Source: Cyanophora paradoxa (Eukaryota; Glaucocystophyceae; Cyanophorales; Cyanophoraceae). Taken from it: 42,734 nucleotides of DNA. The DNA lies in the NCBI GenBank assembly GCA_004431415.1, contig QPMI01000456.1:1-42734 (forward strand), in the 5' to 3' direction. This document shows, piece by piece, positions 39,908 to 42,734 of the stretch. Position numbers and translations under genes: made by a program. Position 1 is the stretch's first letter. The number at the start of each line of letters is the position of its first letter. The notes below the pieces were generated by a model, which made no database searches, was not told where the DNA came from, and saw only the letters and a program-made list of their open reading frames with translations.

Positions 39908-41952
39908 ATGAGCTTCAATTACCCACCCAATCTAGAAACCATTCAAGATGATAATGCAAGCAGCACCAAGCATGTGAACTTTGATAATATTAAAGTAAAG
40001 GGTTCAGTTTCAATTGACCACAGCTCTGATAATTCATCAAAGACTCAATCAAGGGAGCATGCTTTATCTGTGAATCAAACCGATCCAGATAAAGAGGATG
40101 TCAGTGTAGCCTTTAGTTTGGGTAATGTGAAAGCAAACCAAGTGGCAGAGATCAAAGCAACAAGAAGGAGACCTAGGAAACTGAAAACCAGTGGCACTCA
40201 CCAGATATACCTTCCAGGTTCGATAGTGGTCGATTGATTTTCAATGTTCAAGATGAGCAGGGCAAACAGAACACAGCTTTGCGAATTTACAATGAGGGCA
40301 GCACTGCAAAAGCTGAGGTCCCCCAAGTATTGCAAGTGGGTCCCATTGCCAATACAAATCAGGTCTCCTACACAAATGATGTCTACCCCAAGGATATTAC
40401 ATATGACTTTGCAAGAATGAGCCTTTTGGTTTTTCTTTACTCCAAAAGATGTCCATCAAAAAAAGCCATCAATTACAATCAACAGTAGCCCCAGTCAACC
40501 AGTAGCAATCCATTTACATCCTGATTTAGTCGAAATGGATAGGCACCTTTTGCCTTTGTATAGCAATGTGAAAGACCTTGGAATTCGAACCAGGCAATGG
40601 CGAAATATCCATGGCAGCAATGTGTATGCAAATGGAGAGAAGCTTGTAGTGAGAAAACTCTAAGGGAAATCATTGAGCATTATGGTCCCAATGGACCTAC
40701 TGTCCCATTCCCTATTCCATTTCCAATGGACCACCCGATTAACACCAAAGAAACAGCCTGGAAGAGAATACACAGCAACTGAAGATGTAGCCTTTGGGCA
40801 GCATATTGTTAGTTGGGAGCAAGTTCGCAATAAACCTATAATTGAACCAGAAAGCAAATAGATGAGCAGTATTTACCTCCTGAAGTCGATATATTAGAGC
40901 TTGATGAATATCAATTCGTTCCAGATGAGGAAGAGTATTTACCAGATGGTTTTGACCCACAAGAATATGAATATGATCAGTTTGACCCCAATGAGGAGGA
41001 GATACTACCAGATGGCTTAGATCCCCAAGAGTTGAGTATGAGCAGAACTATGAACCTGATGAGGAGTATTTGCCAGATGGGCATGATCCACCAGCTGTTG
41101 ATTATGAGCAACCTTATGAACCCATGAGGAATTATTACCAGATGGATTTCGACCTGAGATCTGGGAGTTCTTTCCTGATTATGAACAAATTAATAATAAA
41201 CCTGCAAAGTATCCCCAGAGGATCACAATCATGATTGGGATGAGATCTTAGGCAAACCTCAAAAGTATCCACCAGAAGGATCACAGGCATGATTGGGGTG
41301 AAATTGATGGGATTCCAACTGAGTTCCCACAAGCAACATGAACATATTGGGATGAGATCAATGACCAACCAGAATTTGCAAAGGTGAGCCTCTTGATAAC
41401 TTGGGGTTTCTCTTTACCAGACTTGCAATTCCCTGAAAGATCTTTTTGAATGAACACTATGTATGTGAATGGGACACTTGCGAATTCAGCTATGAGAGGA
41501 CCACTTCATATTAGGACATTACCAGGCTCTTTGAAACCCCACCACCACCAGGAGCAACCATACCAAATATCTTTGTGTCAAGCTACATGGAGGCTGACAT
41601 TCCCACAGATACATTCAGAGTCCCAACAGACCCAGCAACCTACCAAAATTACAACTCTGCTATACAGGTTCATGTAGCAGATGTAAGCAGCTTAGATGGC
41701 TCAAGACCAATGATAGTTTTCAGTCGAGATAAGTATTCCTACATTCCCATAGTGGGAACTGCAAATGATAATTATGGAAGGGCAGAGCTTGCATGGATTA
41801 AAACAGATTATGGTGGGGTTCTGGAAGCCAATCAGAGGATGGCTGCAAAACATACACAATGAAAATATTTCGAGAGTGTCACAGAGGATTATTTAGAAGA
41901 GCAAGGATATATTGATGAAGGTGAACTCAACAAATATTCTTTCTCTTTTTGA
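39908..41952 (+). CDS. fibre-like protein with acidic and WDEI repeats, frameshifted
   Basis: ATG 39908 reads MSFNYPPNLETIQDDNASST; a shifted frame from about 40234 reads IFNVQDEQGKQNTALRIYNE. From 40880 to 41160 an acidic repeat recurs: EEYLPDGFDPQEYEYDQ, EEILPDGLDPQE, EEYLPDGHDPPAVDYEQ and similar units, period about 24-27 residues. From 41215 to 41400 units of the type HDWDEI.GKPQKYP, HDWGEIDGIPTEFP and YWDEINDQPEFA follow; such HxWxxIxGxPxxFP repeats are common in phage and virus tail or fibre proteins. A globular C-terminus reads SYMEADIPTDTFRVPTDPA, GSRPMIVFSRDKYSYIPIV and EDYLEEQGYIDEGELNK before TGA near 41952. Probably a host-attachment fibre of about 670 residues. Whether it is one or several genes is unclear because of many shifts. 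Confidence 0.58.
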
Positions 41953-41958
41953 TCAAAA

Positions 41959-42734
41959 ATGACACAAACCTTACAGTCACAAGTAACATACACCAGTAAC
42001 CTTTATACAAGTAACATTTTCACAAGTAACCTATGGGCAAGTAATATTTACGGAAGTAATCTAGAAGTCGACTATTTGACTGTGAATATTGAAGCAAATC
42101 TACCAATCATCCTACATCCAATGTAGTTTTAGGTTGGATCGATAACCACACCCACACAAAAGATGAAATAACAGATTTTGCACATGAGCATTTATGGGAG
42201 CATATAACAAATCCACCATTAACCTTCCACCCAGTTCTCATGAGCATTTATGGGAGCATATAACAATCCACCATTAACCTTTCACCTGATCCACACAGTC
42301 ATGATTATTCCCAGATCACAACTGCAATCACAGACACCCTTGGAGTGAAATCGATCAACAACCAGTGTTTGCACAGTTGAATGCAATCGGAAAATGTTTT
42401 CAATGGAGTCACACTTTACAATCGAGTAATACACCTGAAAGATTGTTTGAATGATCATTATGTTAGTCTCAATGGGACTTTTTACAGGTCAAACAGGCAC
42501 TCCAATGGGGAACTCTTGCAGTAAGATTACCCAGGATCCAATGTAAATGGAGTTTATGATGGTGATTTTAATGTAGGGTAAATGATACTTTCCCCAGTAT
42601 CTATGTTACGAATTATCACCCAGGTGAAACAGGACAAGTAGCCGATTTTTTCAGCAGCTATTCAAATAAACGTTACAGATCAAAGCGCATATGATGGAGC
42701 AAGACCTAAAATTGTGTTCACAAGGAGAAAGTTG
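41959..42734 (+). CDS. second fibre-like protein, incomplete at window end
   Basis: ATG 41959 starts seven bases after the previous stop and reads MTQTLQSQVTYTSNLYTSNI, followed by FTSNLWASNIYGSNLEV. The xSN(L/I) unit recurs about six times every four to five residues, a beta-helix-like repeat. Shifted frames then read SNVVLGWIDNHTHTKDEIT and HEHLWEHITNPPLTF, an H-rich WxxI repeat related to the upstream fibre gene, and PWSEIDQQPVFAQLNAIG. The last part (YVTNYHPGETGQVADFFSS) resembles the C-terminal domain of the upstream protein. The gene runs beyond 42734. Confidence 0.52.
42183..42294. repeat. 56-bp tandem duplication inside the fibre-like gene
   Basis: CATGAGCATTTATGGGAGCA starts at 42183 and again at 42239. 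The two 56-bp units differ by one A in an A run and small changes near the end. A 56-bp step is not a multiple of three, so it shifts the frame unless one base is missing. Confidence 0.88.

Larger units (their letters stand above)
22294..42734. mobile_element. endogenous Maverick/mavirus/polinton-like virus, right end outside window
   Basis: More than 20 kb of AT-rich DNA encodes the hallmark set of this virus group: retroviral-type integrase, protein-primed DNA polymerase B, SF3 helicase, packaging ATPase, major and minor capsid candidates, plus accessory phospholipase and fibre-like proteins. Genes lie on both strands, nearly without introns. The presence of an integrase, and a left junction inside a host gene copy, support integration into the nuclear genome. 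Integrase, polymerase B and SF3 helicase together are known from mavirus; classical polintons usually lack the SF3 helicase. The capsid protease expected for the group was not found. Many genes carry frameshifts. Confidence 0.87.

Noticed and set aside
22294-42734. Insertion of a giant virus (NCLDV) fragment
   Set aside because: The polymerase is of the protein-primed type with a Maverick N-terminus, and the integrase is retroviral-type. Both point to the small polinton/mavirus class.

Overview
The window joins two very different kinds of DNA. Positions 1 to about 22,290 are GC-rich nuclear DNA of a eukaryote. They contain spliced genes with GT...AG introns (many donors begin GTAC or GTGAG), dense short palindromes and tandem duplications. 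I infer a unicellular alga or other protist, but the sequence does not let me name the lineage. Positions 22,294 to the end are AT-rich, almost intron-free and densely packed with virus-type genes on both strands.

Host part. A C2/DM14-domain gene resembling Lgd/CC2D1 (1354-4257, minus) lies head to head with a thioredoxin-fold, GST-like gene (4622-5901, plus). The last exon and 3' flank of the GST-like gene are tandemly duplicated (period about 1,453 bp). A nine-exon orphan gene follows (8567-10333, minus). Both the GST-like protein and the orphan start with an N-myristoylation-type MGxxxS motif. From 10.4 to 15.5 kb there is little coding signal: short palindromes, CTAG-rich and GC-palindromic stretches, and a pair of inverted repeats 1.7 kb apart. 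From 15.5 to 22.3 kb a segmental repeat family occurs. Three copies of a divergent promoter-like block separate minus- and plus-strand genes of an unknown modular protein family. One member begins with a near-exact copy of the histone H3 tail around K18-S28, and another carries a decayed version.

Viral part. The AT-rich segment is an endogenous Maverick/mavirus/polinton-like element. Its left edge is a 283-bp inverted-repeat structure that interrupts a host ORF; its right end lies beyond the window. Recognised parts are a DD35E retroviral-type integrase, a protein-primed family B DNA polymerase with the usual N-terminal extension, a primase/SF3 helicase, an A32/FtsK-HerA-like packaging ATPase, a double-jelly-roll-like major capsid candidate, two penton-like minor capsid proteins in divergent orientation, a patatin-like phospholipase, a discoidin-like protein, and two repetitive fibre-like proteins. 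A shared TCTATATATA box precedes three plus-strand genes, and two related 95-bp inverted repeats occur 9.6 kb apart. I found no capsid maturation protease.

Many viral and host genes carry single-base frameshifts. Because the two host tandem copies differ mostly by homopolymer length, uncorrected long-read errors explain at least part of this; true decay of the element is the alternative. Exon borders and the ends of broken genes are therefore approximate.
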